From: Sinorhizobium sp. 8-89
GTDB taxonomy: Bacteria > Pseudomonadota > Alphaproteobacteria > Rhizobiales > Rhizobiaceae
Direction: 5' to 3'
NCBI RefSeq assembly: GCF_030124325.1
Contig: NZ_JASKLR010000008.1
Coordinates: forward strand, 199,036-263,035
DNA: 64,000 bases
The notes below the pieces were generated by a model. The model saw nothing but the letters and a program-made list of their open reading frames with translations, made no database searches and was not told the DNA's origin. The position numbers and the translations under genes are program-made. This document shows positions 46,051 through 55,078 of the stretch, piece by piece; the stretch's first letter is position 1; the number at the start of each line of letters is the position of its first letter.

Positions 46051-47772
46051 TCAGAGTTCGAGCTGCCAGATGCGGGCAGCCGCGACATTGCCTTGAACGG
46101 CGGCCAGACGCGCCGAGCGGACGCCATCGAAGCCCGGCAGACGCTTCGTGCCCGTCCAGCGGCCGTTGTCCGCAAAGACCTCGATCGAGCCCTTGTCCAG
46201 GAAAATGCGCACTGTCGAGGGGTGCGCGTCGGCGGCGATATAGCGCGGCAGCCATTTGCCATCCGAAACGTCGTAGAGAATGCACAGGCCTTCCTGGTCG
46301 AGCCTCAGGCCGAACTCGGCCTCGGGATGGTCGAGTTCGAGATCGAAAGCCGCGCCCGGTGCGGTGAGATCAATGACGATCTCAACGGCTCCGTTGCCGA
46401 GCCGGACAATTTCGCCGGCGAGTAGGCGACTGTCGTCGACAAGTCGTTGGCGCAGACCATCGACTGTCTCGACCGGCGGCGTCAGCAGCGCCTCCCCTTT
46501 GAGCAGGACGCGGCGGGGGAGCGTCATCGCCGTCGGGAAGTCGATCTTCTTCGAGATCTCCGTCCAGTTTGCGAGCCAGGCAATGCCAACCGGGCCGGCC
46601 TCGTCCACGAAGGCCTGGAAGGCATAGGCGTCGGTCCCGAAGTCGAGCTCCTGTTCGAATTCCCTGACGAAGTTCAAGCCATCGAAGCGACCCACGGTCG
46701 CGATCGTGATGTTGCGCCGACCGGTTGCGGGATCTCGGCTTGTGAGCAGCCCGAAGATCAGCGCCCAACGGGTTTGCGGATCATCCGCGGGGCCATCGAG
46801 CGGCACGATGCAAGGGCATTCGGCCGCCGTCATGCCGAAGCGGTTCTCGCGATGAAGGATGCCAACGAAGCTCCAGCCGCCGGCCCCGTCCGGATCAGCG
46901 GTCTCGTAGAGCAGAATGACGCCGCCGGATCGGTCGCGGCTGCCAACGAGCATCTTCCAGCGGCCATCCGGACCTTTGATGACATAGGGATCGCGGAAAT
47001 CAAGTGTCAGGTCGAGGCCTGCCGGCCGCTCCGGAAGGATGATTTTCGCCGGGCTTGCGGTGATCTGGTCGCGGCTGACGGCCGTCAGCTGGATCTGCTC
47101 CTCCGGCTCGCGGTCCTTGACTTGCTCGGTGAAGAAGATGCGGATGCCTGGCTCGTCTCCGCCAAGCGGAATTGCCGAACCGGAGAAGGCACCGCCGCGG
47201 CCGTCCGCGCGGGCCGAAAGCTCCACTGACGGAAAAAGAAAGACCGGCAGGTGCTTCCAGTGGAGGTAATCATCGGTAACCGCATGGCCCCAATGCATGG
47301 TGTTCCAGCGAAGCCCATGCGGATAGTGCTGATAGAAGAGATGGACTTTGTCGCCGAAGCGGCCGAAGCCGTTGGGGTCGTTCATCCAGCCGAAGGGCGG
47401 GCGAAAGTGATAGCTGCCGGGAACGGCCGGTGCCGCATTGGCCTCGGCGCCATGGAGCACGACGATGCCCTTTTCCAGGACCTCCGCCGGCGAGAAGGCA
47501 TAGACGACTGAGACGGCGGTGGTGGCAGCGTCATAGGTGAAGGACGTGTTGCCGCCTGTTTCGACCACGAGAGTCTGGAACTCGAACTCCTCGGTGTTTC
47601 GCGCTGCAAGGCAGCCGATTTCCTTTCCGTCCTGGGTTGCCCGGAGCTCAGCGGGAGTTTCCGCATTCGTCGCCTTCAGCCACGCATGCAGCGTCGCGCC
47701 GGCTGGAAGGACGGTGCTCAGCGTTTTGAAGCTGCCGTCAAGAAGCAAAGAGGGATTTGCATGGCTTGTCAT
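46051..47772 (-). CDS. Glycoside hydrolase family 32 beta-fructofuranosidase
   Basis: The 573-residue enzyme shows the three GH32 catalytic blocks: nucleophile Asp132 in WMNDPNG, transition-state stabiliser Asp261 in FRDP, and acid/base Glu318 in ECP. A 120-residue N-terminal domain precedes the five-bladed propeller, and a beta-sandwich follows (SIEVFADNG). There is no signal peptide, so it works in the cytoplasm on sugar delivered by the transporter. Sucrose, levan or inulin-type oligosaccharides are the expected substrates. It starts 3 bases after the permease stop. Confidence 0.92.
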   Translation of the reverse strand: MTSHANPSLLLDGSFKTLSTVLPAGATLHAWLKATNAETPAELRATQDGKEIGCLAARNTEEFEFQTLVVETGGNTSFTYDAATTAVSVVYAFSPAEVLEKGIVVLHGAEANAAPAVPGSYHFRPPFGWMNDPNGFGRFGDKVHLFYQHYPHGLRWNTMHWGHAVTDDYLHWKHLPVFLFPSVELSARADGRGGAFSGSAIPLGGDEPGIRIFFTEQVKDREPEEQIQLTAVSRDQITASPAKIILPERPAGLDLTLDFRDPYVIKGPDGRWKMLVGSRDRSGGVILLYETADPDGAGGWSFVGILHRENRFGMTAAECPCIVPLDGPADDPQTRWALIFGLLTSRDPATGRRNITIATVGRFDGLNFVREFEQELDFGTDAYAFQAFVDEAGPVGIAWLANWTEISKKIDFPTAMTLPRRVLLKGEALLTPPVETVDGLRQRLVDDSRLLAGEIVRLGNGAVEIVIDLTAPGAAFDLELDHPEAEFGLRLDQEGLCILYDVSDGKWLPRYIAADAHPSTVRIFLDKGSIEVFADNGRWTGTKRLPGFDGVRSARLAAVQGNVAAARIWQLEL

Positions 47773-47775
47773 TGA

Positions 47776-48669
47776 TCAACCTTTCACGGCGGAGCCAACA
47801 AAGGAACTTACGAACCAGCGCTGGAAGGCGAGATAGAGGGCGAGGATCGGGATCATCATCAGGACGGAGGCCGCCATGGCGCGGTCCCAGAAGATGCTGT
47901 CCTGGCCGAAGAAGGTCGCGATGGCGACGGCGATCGGCCGGGCATAGTCGGTCTGCGTCACCAGGATCGGCCAGAGATATTGGTTCCAGGTCTCGATCCC
48001 CATCAGGATGGAGACGGTCGCAAGGGCCGGCAGGCTCAAGGGCAGGAAGATCGACCGGTAGATGCGGAACACCGACGCGCCATCCATCTCGGCGGCTTCG
48101 AAGAGCTCCTTCGGGAGCTGGGCGAAGAACTGGTGGAACAGAAAGATATAGAGCGGGCTTGCGACCCAGGGCACGATCTGGACAGCGAAAGTGTCGGTCA
48201 TGCCGGCGCGTGACACCATGATGACGAGCGGCATGATGATGCTTTCCTGCGGGATCACATAGAGCGCGATGACGAGCGAGAGGATCAGTGCGCGGCCACG
48301 CAACGAACCCCAGGCAAGCACGAACCCTGCCATCGAGTTGACGATCAGACCGGCGCCCACGGTGGTGGCCAGGATAAACAGCGAATTCAGCAGATAGCGC
48401 CCGAAGGCGAGTTCGCCCGAGAGATTGCCTACCTCGGCGAAATTCGCAAGCGTCGGATTCGACACCCAGAAGGCCCGGAAACTGCCCATGTCGGCCAGAA
48501 TCTGGAAGCGGTCGTCCTTCAGGCTCGCGATGACCAGCATGAAGAGCGGCGAGACGACGACGAGGGCGATGATGAAGATGCAGGCCGTCTGCACCATGCG
48601 CAGCGAACCGAACGCGGAGCGCTCACGCTTGACCTCCGTCCGCAAGGTGGAAATAGCGAGATCAGACAT
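47776..48669 (-). CDS. Sugar ABC transporter permease (MalG/UgpE type)
   Basis: The 297-residue membrane protein has six hydrophobic segments and the EAA loop (LFEAAEMDGASVFRIYRSIFLPLSLPALAT in shortened view: AAEMDGASVFRIYRSIFLP). It resembles carbohydrate permeases of the CUT1 family. It overlaps the upstream permease gene by 8 bases. Confidence 0.9.
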   Translation of the reverse strand: MSDLAISTLRTEVKRERSAFGSLRMVQTACIFIIALVVVSPLFMLVIASLKDDRFQILADMGSFRAFWVSNPTLANFAEVGNLSGELAFGRYLLNSLFILATTVGAGLIVNSMAGFVLAWGSLRGRALILSLVIALYVIPQESIIMPLVIMVSRAGMTDTFAVQIVPWVASPLYIFLFHQFFAQLPKELFEAAEMDGASVFRIYRSIFLPLSLPALATVSILMGIETWNQYLWPILVTQTDYARPIAVAIATFFGQDSIFWDRAMAASVLMMIPILALYLAFQRWFVSSFVGSAVKG

Positions 48670-49603
48670 CGTAACGCCTCAGAAGTTGACGCTGCACGAG
48701 CGCGATGACGAGAACGATCAGGAAGAGGATGACCGACACAGCCGAGGCATAGCCGAGCTTCTGCTCCTCGAAGCCGGCGCGCACCATGTAGTGCACCACG
48801 GTTTCGGTGCTGCTTTTCGGGCCGCCCTGGGTCAGGATCGCGACCTGGGTGTAGAGCTTGAAGGCCTGGATCGTGGTGATCACCAGGACGAAGACATGCG
48901 TGGGCCTCAGGCCCGGCATGGTGACGTGCCAGAAACGCTGAATGGCATTGGCACCGTCGATCCGGGCGGCATCGTAAAGCTCATCCGGAATACCCTGCAA
49001 ACCGGCGAGATAGACAATCATCTGGAAACCGTAGGCTTGCCAGGCCGACAGGAGCACAATCGAGAACATCGCCCAATTGGGATCGCCGAGCCAGTCGATC
49101 GGCTGGATGCGTCCGCCGGAAAGGAAACCGATCACCTGATTGAGCGGTCCCGTCGGATATTGGAACAGCGTTCCCCAGATGACGCAGACGACGACCATCG
49201 AGGTGATGGCAGGCAAGAAGAAGAGGCCGCGGAAGAAATTCCGGAACGGCAGCTTCTGGTGCAACAGCAGCGCCGTCGCGAACGCCAGGCCGCATTGCAC
49301 CGGCAGCACCCAGAAGGTGAAGCGCGAAACGTTCCAGAGCGACGTCCAGAACAGGTCGTCCTTGAAGATTCTGAGGAAATTGGTGAGGCCGATGAAGCGG
49401 ACCGGCGTCGGGCGCGGCACCAGCGGCTGATTGGTCATCGCCGTCCAGAACGACAGCAGGAACGGTACGATGAGGAAGATCGTCAGCAGCGCCACTGCCG
49501 GCGCAAGCATGCCGATCTCCTGGAGCAGGCGACTCCTGTCCCGGCGTATGGCGGGTCGCGCCGCGACTGCCGTCGCCGCTAGCGCCGGTTGCTGCAAAGT
49601 CAT
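48662..49603 (-). CDS. Sugar ABC transporter permease (MalF/UgpA type)
   Basis: The 313-residue membrane protein has about six hydrophobic segments and the EAA loop LYDAARIDGANAIQRFWHVT. It is the partner of the next permease in a CUT1-type importer. GAGGAGGAG precedes the ATG. A strong stem-loop lies between it and the binding-protein gene upstream, which often keeps the binding protein at a higher level than the permeases. Confidence 0.9.
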   Translation of the reverse strand: MTLQQPALAATAVAARPAIRRDRSRLLQEIGMLAPAVALLTIFLIVPFLLSFWTAMTNQPLVPRPTPVRFIGLTNFLRIFKDDLFWTSLWNVSRFTFWVLPVQCGLAFATALLLHQKLPFRNFFRGLFFLPAITSMVVVCVIWGTLFQYPTGPLNQVIGFLSGGRIQPIDWLGDPNWAMFSIVLLSAWQAYGFQMIVYLAGLQGIPDELYDAARIDGANAIQRFWHVTMPGLRPTHVFVLVITTIQAFKLYTQVAILTQGGPKSSTETVVHYMVRAGFEEQKLGYASAVSVILFLIVLVIALVQRQLLRRYDV

Positions 49604-49665
49604 GGTCTCCTCCTCATTCAGATCGCGTCTGGCGTCGAAAGCCCGGCAATGACGGCGAGCGAGCG

Positions 49666-49695
49666 CGGCCTCGCAGCATCCTTGCTGCGAGGCCG
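49666..49695 (-). other. Strong intercistronic stem-loop
   Basis: CGGCCTCGCAGCA at 49666-49678 pairs perfectly with TGCTGCGAGGCCG at 49683-49695 (13 bp, loop TCCT). It lies between the binding-protein gene and the first permease gene of the sugar operon. No clear U-run follows on the transcribed strand, so it is more likely an mRNA-stabilising or attenuating structure than a full terminator. Confidence 0.65.
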
Positions 49696-49705
49696 TCTCA
49701 TCGCG

Positions 49706-50995
49706 TCACTGTTGCTCGTCGAAGGGCGGATAACCGTCGTTCTCTTCGATATCTTCGTCGATCTTCTCGGCCGCGGCCGTAAGTGCGGCTTTGACGTCGC
49801 CCCGGTTGAAGATCTCGTCGACGGCTCCCATGAAGGCCGAGGTGATCATCGGATAGGCCGGATGCGGTGGCCGTGCGACCGCGGTCTTGGAGGCCTGTTC
49901 GAAGGCAACGGCCATCGGCCCGCCGGCGGCGTACAAGGGTGAATCGGCGGCGAAGCTCTTGAGCCCCGGATAGGCGGAGTCCTCCTTGGCGTAATCGCGG
50001 AACTGCTTGTCCTTCAGCATGAAGCTCACGAATTTGCCGGCAATGTCGGGGTGTTCGGACGCGGTGGTGATGCCCCAGATCCAGGTGCCGTTCGGGCTGG
50101 CGCCTTTCGGTCCGAACTTCGGCAGCGGCATGACGACGATGTCGTCCTTCATCGAGGCAGCGGCTTCCGCGTAAAACCAGTGCCCGCCGAACGCCAGTGC
50201 GGCCGGATGGCCTTCGGCGAAGAACTGGTTGGTGCCCGAGGACTGCGGCACGACCCAGCCGTTCTTGACCCACGTCTGCATCATCGTCAGCGCATCGACG
50301 CACGGATCGCTGTCGAGCGTTCCGACGGATTTCCAGCTCCGCCGGTCGATCAGGTCGCAGCCGGCCGATTGCAGGATCGGGCCATAGGCATAGGTGATCC
50401 ACTCGGTCTTGATGCCGTAACCGCGGAACGTGTCGATCGGCCATTTGACGCCCTCGAGCTTCGACAGCTTCTCGAGGTAGCCTTCGAATTCCTCGCGCGT
50501 CCAGGCGTCGTCCACAGATTTCGGGATGCGGGCGCCGATCGCCTCCAGATATTTCCTGTTGCCGTAGAGAACGACCGAGGAGTCGGTGAGGCCGACGGCA
50601 TAAAGGTCTTTGTCGACCGGATAGGTACCCTGCGCGATGTTTGACTCCGTCATATCGTCGAGGATATCCTGGTCGATCAAAGGCTTGATCGGCTGCAGGT
50701 AACCCGACCACACATAGTTGGCGAGGAAGGGCGCATCGAGTTCCATGACGTCCGGCAATTGCTTGGACATGACGGCGGCGCTGAACTTCTCGTTGTAGGC
50801 ATCGTGCGGCGCGTAGATCAGTTCGATGTCCACATCCGGATTGGCGGCCTCGAAGCGCTTGGCGACCTCGCCATAGGTGGCAACCCAGCCGGGATCGCCC
50901 TGATGCATCACATGGATGACGGTCTTGGCCTCGGCATGCGCCGCGATCAGAGCGGTGGATGCGACCAGCATTGAAAGTAAACGTTTACCCATCAT
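49706..50995 (-). CDS. Sugar ABC transporter substrate-binding protein (CUT1 type)
   Basis: The 429-residue protein has a signal peptide (MMGKRLLSMLVASTALIAAH, cleavage near AEA) and the extracellular solute-binding family 1 pattern (WVATYGEVAKRFEAANPDVD, then AAVMSKQLPDVMELD). I chose ATG 50995, preceded by GAGGAGGAG at 5 bases; a GTG at 51001 is in frame but overlaps the ribosome site. An operator-like palindrome lies in codons 3-7. With the GH32 neighbour, the ligand is likely a fructose-containing saccharide. Confidence 0.9.
   Translation of the reverse strand: MMGKRLLSMLVASTALIAAHAEAKTVIHVMHQGDPGWVATYGEVAKRFEAANPDVDIELIYAPHDAYNEKFSAAVMSKQLPDVMELDAPFLANYVWSGYLQPIKPLIDQDILDDMTESNIAQGTYPVDKDLYAVGLTDSSVVLYGNRKYLEAIGARIPKSVDDAWTREEFEGYLEKLSKLEGVKWPIDTFRGYGIKTEWITYAYGPILQSAGCDLIDRRSWKSVGTLDSDPCVDALTMMQTWVKNGWVVPQSSGTNQFFAEGHPAALAFGGHWFYAEAAASMKDDIVVMPLPKFGPKGASPNGTWIWGITTASEHPDIAGKFVSFMLKDKQFRDYAKEDSAYPGLKSFAADSPLYAAGGPMAVAFEQASKTAVARPPHPAYPMITSAFMGAVDEIFNRGDVKAALTAAAEKIDEDIEENDGYPPFDEQQ
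50977..50988. promoter_or_regulatory. LacI-type operator candidate inside the binding-protein gene
   Basis: GTAAACGTTTAC is a perfect 12-bp palindrome with a central CG step, typical for LacI-family operators. It matches the pattern GTAAWCGWTTAC shared with the palindrome at 52054-52065 next to the lacI-type gene. It overlaps the start of the signal-peptide codons, so bound regulator could act as a roadblock. Confidence 0.55.
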
Positions 50996-51036
50996 TGTCA
51001 CTCCTCCTCAACGGGCCTTTATGCTGCAACTAAATT

Positions 51037-52041
51037 CTAAACGGATGACCGCTCCACCAGCTGGAACGGCAGCTTACGCACCTCTCCGGGCACGGCATCG
51101 GCGCTAAGCAGGATATCTGCCGCGAGACGCCCCATTGCACGATGCGGCAGGGCCATGGTGGTCAAGGGTGGATCGAGGCGCGAAGCGATGTCGACCTGAT
51201 TGTCGAAACTGGCGACGGCGACATCGTCCGGGATCTCGGCGCCAACTCTTCTCAGCGCGGCATAGACCTCCATCGCGACGCGGTCGTTGCCGCACAGGAT
51301 CGCATCTGGCGGCGTCGGTCCGCTCATCAGTTCGGTAATATGGGAAAGAACGAGGCTGTGCGCGCGGTCGTTGTAGGTGGCGTGGCGCACAGCCGGCAGC
51401 ACGCGCGCTCCGGCGCCATCCAGTCCCGCCTCGCTCAGCGCCTGGCGAAAGCCGGCCTCGCGCAATTCTCCGGCGAGCAGGCCGGGCAGGTTGATGAAGG
51501 CGATGTTGCGGCGCCCGGCGTCGACCAGATAGCTGGTGATCTCGTGCGCAGCGCCGACTTCGTCCGGCACGAGCGAGGTCACCCGGTCGCTCGCTTCGCG
51601 GCAATTGATCATCACGCCGACCGTGCCGGCGAACTCTTCCGGGAGGGAAACGATCTTGTGGTACATGGCCGCATAGGCGATCGCCCGCGGCCGGAAACGG
51701 CGGACTTCCTCAATCACGGAGGCGACGTCGCGGCGGCCGCTGAGTGTCATCGCGAAGACCGCCATGTCCGAGGCTCGCGCCGCGCCATCGAGCCCGCGAA
51801 TGATTTCGGTGGCGAAAGGCGAGGTGATCAACTCGTCGGCAACGACGCCGATCAGCGGCATCCAGCCCTGCCGCATGCTGCGCGCGGCGAGATTGGTGAC
51901 ATAGCCGAGTTCCTCGGCGATTTCCTTGATCCGCTGCCGAGTTTCCTCGGACATGCGAGCCGAACCGCCGTGCAGCGCCCCGGACACGGTCTTGACGGAG
52001 ACGCCCGCGCGCTCGGCTATGTCGGTCAGCGAAATGGTCAC
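51037..52041 (-). CDS. LacI-family regulator of the sugar operon
   Basis: The 334-residue protein has a LacI helix-turn-helix (SLTDIAERAGVSVKTVSGAL), the GYVTNLAAR hinge, and a sugar-binding effector domain with VASFDNQVDIASRLDPPLTT. I chose GTG 52041, 5 bases after AGGTG; the longer frame from 52080 would place the operator palindrome inside the gene. It is the first gene of the minus-strand cluster, 41 bp upstream of the binding-protein gene, and probably represses the operon until a sugar or sugar phosphate binds. Confidence 0.88.
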   Translation of the reverse strand: MTISLTDIAERAGVSVKTVSGALHGGSARMSEETRQRIKEIAEELGYVTNLAARSMRQGWMPLIGVVADELITSPFATEIIRGLDGAARASDMAVFAMTLSGRRDVASVIEEVRRFRPRAIAYAAMYHKIVSLPEEFAGTVGVMINCREASDRVTSLVPDEVGAAHEITSYLVDAGRRNIAFINLPGLLAGELREAGFRQALSEAGLDGAGARVLPAVRHATYNDRAHSLVLSHITELMSGPTPPDAILCGNDRVAMEVYAALRRVGAEIPDDVAVASFDNQVDIASRLDPPLTTMALPHRAMGRLAADILLSADAVPGEVRKLPFQLVERSSV

Positions 52042-52053
52042 GGCTTCACCTGA

Positions 52054-52065
52054 GTAATCGATTAC
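52054..52065. promoter_or_regulatory. LacI-type operator candidate upstream of the lacI-type gene
   Basis: GTAATCGATTAC is a perfect 12-bp palindrome located 12 bases before the GTG start of the LacI-type regulator. Position and symmetry suggest autoregulation. It shares the half site GTAA(A/T)C with the palindrome at 50977-50988. Confidence 0.6.
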
Positions 52066-52360
52066 CCAACTCCCTAGCATTTAGCGGGAGCTTAAGTCAA
52101 TGGGCCAATCACGGCGGTGCTTCGACAGCATCGCCAGAGCGCACTTCCCGCTGCGCTGCTGCGGGTGGAGCGTGTCGAGTGAACAGGAACTGGATCTAGG
52201 GCATGGTTACGGAGCAAGGAGCAAGGCCGCCCCCGGTTCTCGACACTCTGCGGTCGTCCAGCATCACAGCCGCATCAAGCGCGCGATCCTGCAACCTCGA
52301 CCTTTTGCGGTCTTGGTCACTTGGCCATGGCCGGAATTCCGCGGAACTGAGTACGTTGTA

Positions 52361-52620
52361 TCAAGCGACTGCTTTAGAGCGCTTTTTGCCTAGTGGCTTT
52401 TTAACGAAGGCGTTCCATTTTTTCATCGCGGCGCGCTTCTCCGGTATGTAGTTCCGCCGGCCATAGTTCTTGGAGCTAACGTCCTGGAGTGTGTGGTTCT
52501 GAATTCGATCGCGGATCTCCTTCGACAGCCCAGCCCTTCCGGCGCAAGCGCCTTCCAGGTCCGACGATGGCCCGATACGGCTATTGAGCCGTCGTCCGAC
52601 AGTATGCACGGCAATCCGTG
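52361..52620 (-). pseudogene. C-terminal relic of a tyrosine recombinase (integrase)
   Basis: The minus-strand text LSKEIRDRIQNHTLQDVSSK then NYGRRNYIPEKRAAMKKWNA closely follows the last catalytic segment of rhizobial/phage tyrosine recombinases (RIQNHAL, SSxHYDRYxY, EKRAAMxxW). The catalytic Tyr corresponds to NYGR. An upstream piece in another frame reads HRRTWKALAPEGL, the LRRT catalytic-Arg region. The N-terminal two thirds are missing. The remaining interval 52081-52360 shows no gene. Confidence 0.65.
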
Positions 52621-52637
52621 GTCTTTCTGCAAGCTGC

Positions 52638-53066
52638 CTACGTATTGAGGATTTCCACGACCGTGACGTCGAAGACCAGATCCTGGCCGGCGAGCGGATG
52701 ATTGCCATCCACTGTCACTTGTTCGTCATCAACCCTGGTAATGGTGAGCGCCATCTGACGGCCATCCGGCGCGGTCGCTTGGAGCCTGGTCCCGATCTCG
52801 ACCCCTTCAGGGACAGCGGAACGCGGCACCATCTGCACTTGGGTATCGTCATGTGGGCCATAGGCGTCCTCTGCAGGAATGGCCACGGTGTTCATCTCGC
52901 CGACGGCCATGCCGCTGATCTCGCGGTCGAGCCCGGGAATGATCTGGCCTGCACCCACCAGAACTTCGAGCGGCTCCCGGCCCTGCGAGGATTCGATTGC
53001 CGTGCCGTCGGCAAGCTTGGCGGTATAGTGAATGCGAACGACGTCGCCGTTCTTGACTTCAGTCAT
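52638..53066 (-). CDS. FKBP-type peptidyl-prolyl isomerase (SlyD-like)
   Basis: The 142-residue protein has the FKBP core (VRIHYTAKLADGTAIESSQG, PLEVLVGAGQIIPGLD, GMAVGE) with an inserted flap domain (IPAEDAYGPHDDTQVQMVPR) and GNHPLAGQDLVFDVTVV at the end, as in SlyD. The His-rich metal tail of E. coli SlyD is absent. It assists folding in the cytoplasm. It stands alone next to an integrase relic. Confidence 0.92.
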   Translation of the reverse strand: MTEVKNGDVVRIHYTAKLADGTAIESSQGREPLEVLVGAGQIIPGLDREISGMAVGEMNTVAIPAEDAYGPHDDTQVQMVPRSAVPEGVEIGTRLQATAPDGRQMALTITRVDDEQVTVDGNHPLAGQDLVFDVTVVEILNT

Positions 53067-53295
53067 ATCTGTCTCTCGGTAGATGTTGAGGAACGTTGTG
53101 GTCGCGAGGGCTTAAAGGCTCACCGCGCCGGGCGACATGCCGGTCTCTGCCGACATCAATACAGCGTGACCTAGGGCGCAGACGGCAAATGTAAACCGGA
53201 GTGGGATGGACGCACAGAGAATGCGCCGGATTGCGTGACAGCTGCACCAACCCATGGCATAGGGATGCCCGCAACCCCACCAGGCCGTCCTCCCT

Positions 53296-54918
53296 ATGAT
53301 CCGTATCGATAATATCAGCAAATCCAACAGTCACCGCATCCTCTACATCGAAGCCTCGGCAGCGTTGAACCGTGGCGAGAAGATTGGTCTTGTCGGCCCG
53401 AACGGGGCGGGAAAAACGACCCTCTTTCGGATGATCACCGGCGAGGAACTGCCCGACGAGGGACAGGTCTCGGTCGAGAAGGGGATGACGATCGGCTATT
53501 TCGATCAAGACGTCGGCGAGATGGCCGGGCGTTCGGCAGTCGCCGAGGTGATGGAAGGGGCAGGACCGGTCAGCGCCGTGGCGGCGGAGCTGCGCGAGCT
53601 CGAGGCGGCCATGTCGGATCCGGATCGAATGGATGAAATGGATGCGATCATCGATCGCTACGGCGAGGTGCAGGCGCGCTACGAGGAGCTAGATGGCTAC
53701 GCATTGGAGGGACGTGCCCGCGAGGTTCTGGCCGGACTGAGCTTCAGCCAGGAAATGATGGACGGCGATGTTTCCAAGCTGTCGGGCGGCTGGAAGATGC
53801 GCGTGGCGCTCGCCCGCATCCTGCTGATGCGCCCTGACGTCATGCTGCTCGACGAGCCGAGCAACCATCTCGATCTCGAAAGCCTGATCTGGCTGGAAGA
53901 ATTCCTGAAAGGCTATGACGGCGCGCTGCTGATGACGTCCCATGATCGCGAGTTCATGAACCGGATCGTCACCAAGATCATCGAGATCGACGGCGGCACG
54001 CTGACGACCTATTCCGGCGATTATGGCTTCTATGAAGGACAGCGGGCGCTGAACGAGAGGCAACAGCAAGCGCAGTTCGAGCGCCAGCAGGCGATGCTCG
54101 CCAAGGAGATCAAGTTCATTGAACGCTTCAAGGCCCGCGCCTCTCACGCTTCGCAGGTTCAAAGCCGCGTAAAGAAGCTCGAAAAGATCGACCGCGTCGA
54201 GCCTCCGCGCCGGCGCCAGACGGTCGCCTTTGAATTCCTGCCGGCTCCGCGCTCCGGCGAAGACGTCGTCAACCTCAGGAATGTCCATAAGGCCTATGGC
54301 AGCCGGACGATCTATGATGGCCTCGACTTCATGGTGCGCCGGCGTGAACGCTGGTGCATCATGGGCATAAACGGCGCCGGCAAGTCGACACTGCTCAAGC
54401 TGGTCACCGGCACCGCCACGCCGGACAAAGGTAAAGTGTCACTCGGCGCCAGCGTCAAGCTCGGCTATTTCGCCCAGCATTCGATGGACCTGCTGGATGG
54501 CGACAGCACCATACTGCAATGGCTGGAGGAGCGCTTTCCGAAGGCCGGACAGGCCCCGCTCAGAGCGCTGGCCGGCTGTTTCGGCTTTTCCGGCGATGAC
54601 GTCGAGAAGCGTTGCCGAGTGCTCTCCGGCGGCGAGAAGGCGCGGCTGGTGATGGCCGCGATGCTGTTCGACCCGCCGAACTTCCTCGTCCTCGACGAGC
54701 CGACCAATCACCTCGACCTCGACACGAAGGAGATGCTGATCACGGCGCTCTCGGCTTACGAGGGCACCATGATGTTCGTCTCGCACGATCGCCATTTCCT
54801 GTCGGCGCTTTCCAATCGAGTGCTGGAGCTCACGCCGGATGGCATCCATCAATACAGCGGCGGTTATACCGAATACGTGGAGCGCACGGGGCAGGAGGCG
54901 CCGGGCCTGCGCGGGTGA
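53296..54918 (+). CDS. ABC-F family ATPase
   Basis: The 540-residue protein has two ABC domains and no membrane segments. First domain: GPNGAGKTT, LSGGWKMRVALAR, LLDEPSNHLD. Second domain: GINGAGKST, LSGGEKARLVMA, LVLDEPTNHLD. A linker between them (about residues 255-310, Gln/Arg/Lys rich) is the P-site tRNA-interaction motif typical of ABC-F proteins. These act on ribosomes. The length fits the YbiT/Uup-like forms without a long C-terminal coiled coil. Confidence 0.92.
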   Translation: MIRIDNISKSNSHRILYIEASAALNRGEKIGLVGPNGAGKTTLFRMITGEELPDEGQVSVEKGMTIGYFDQDVGEMAGRSAVAEVMEGAGPVSAVAAELRELEAAMSDPDRMDEMDAIIDRYGEVQARYEELDGYALEGRAREVLAGLSFSQEMMDGDVSKLSGGWKMRVALARILLMRPDVMLLDEPSNHLDLESLIWLEEFLKGYDGALLMTSHDREFMNRIVTKIIEIDGGTLTTYSGDYGFYEGQRALNERQQQAQFERQQAMLAKEIKFIERFKARASHASQVQSRVKKLEKIDRVEPPRRRQTVAFEFLPAPRSGEDVVNLRNVHKAYGSRTIYDGLDFMVRRRERWCIMGINGAGKSTLLKLVTGTATPDKGKVSLGASVKLGYFAQHSMDLLDGDSTILQWLEERFPKAGQAPLRALAGCFGFSGDDVEKRCRVLSGGEKARLVMAAMLFDPPNFLVLDEPTNHLDLDTKEMLITALSAYEGTMMFVSHDRHFLSALSNRVLELTPDGIHQYSGGYTEYVERTGQEAPGLRG

Positions 54919-55078
54919 GGGCGGGCGTCGGTCGAGCGGCAACCATCTGATCCTATGCCGTTTTGATCCATTTCCGGGTGATTTGAGCCACTTGCATAAA
55001 CTTGTAGACAAACAGCAAAGGGAATATCCACAAAGCTGCGCTAGACCGAGTATCCTCAGGGAATCGGGAGCTGGATGA

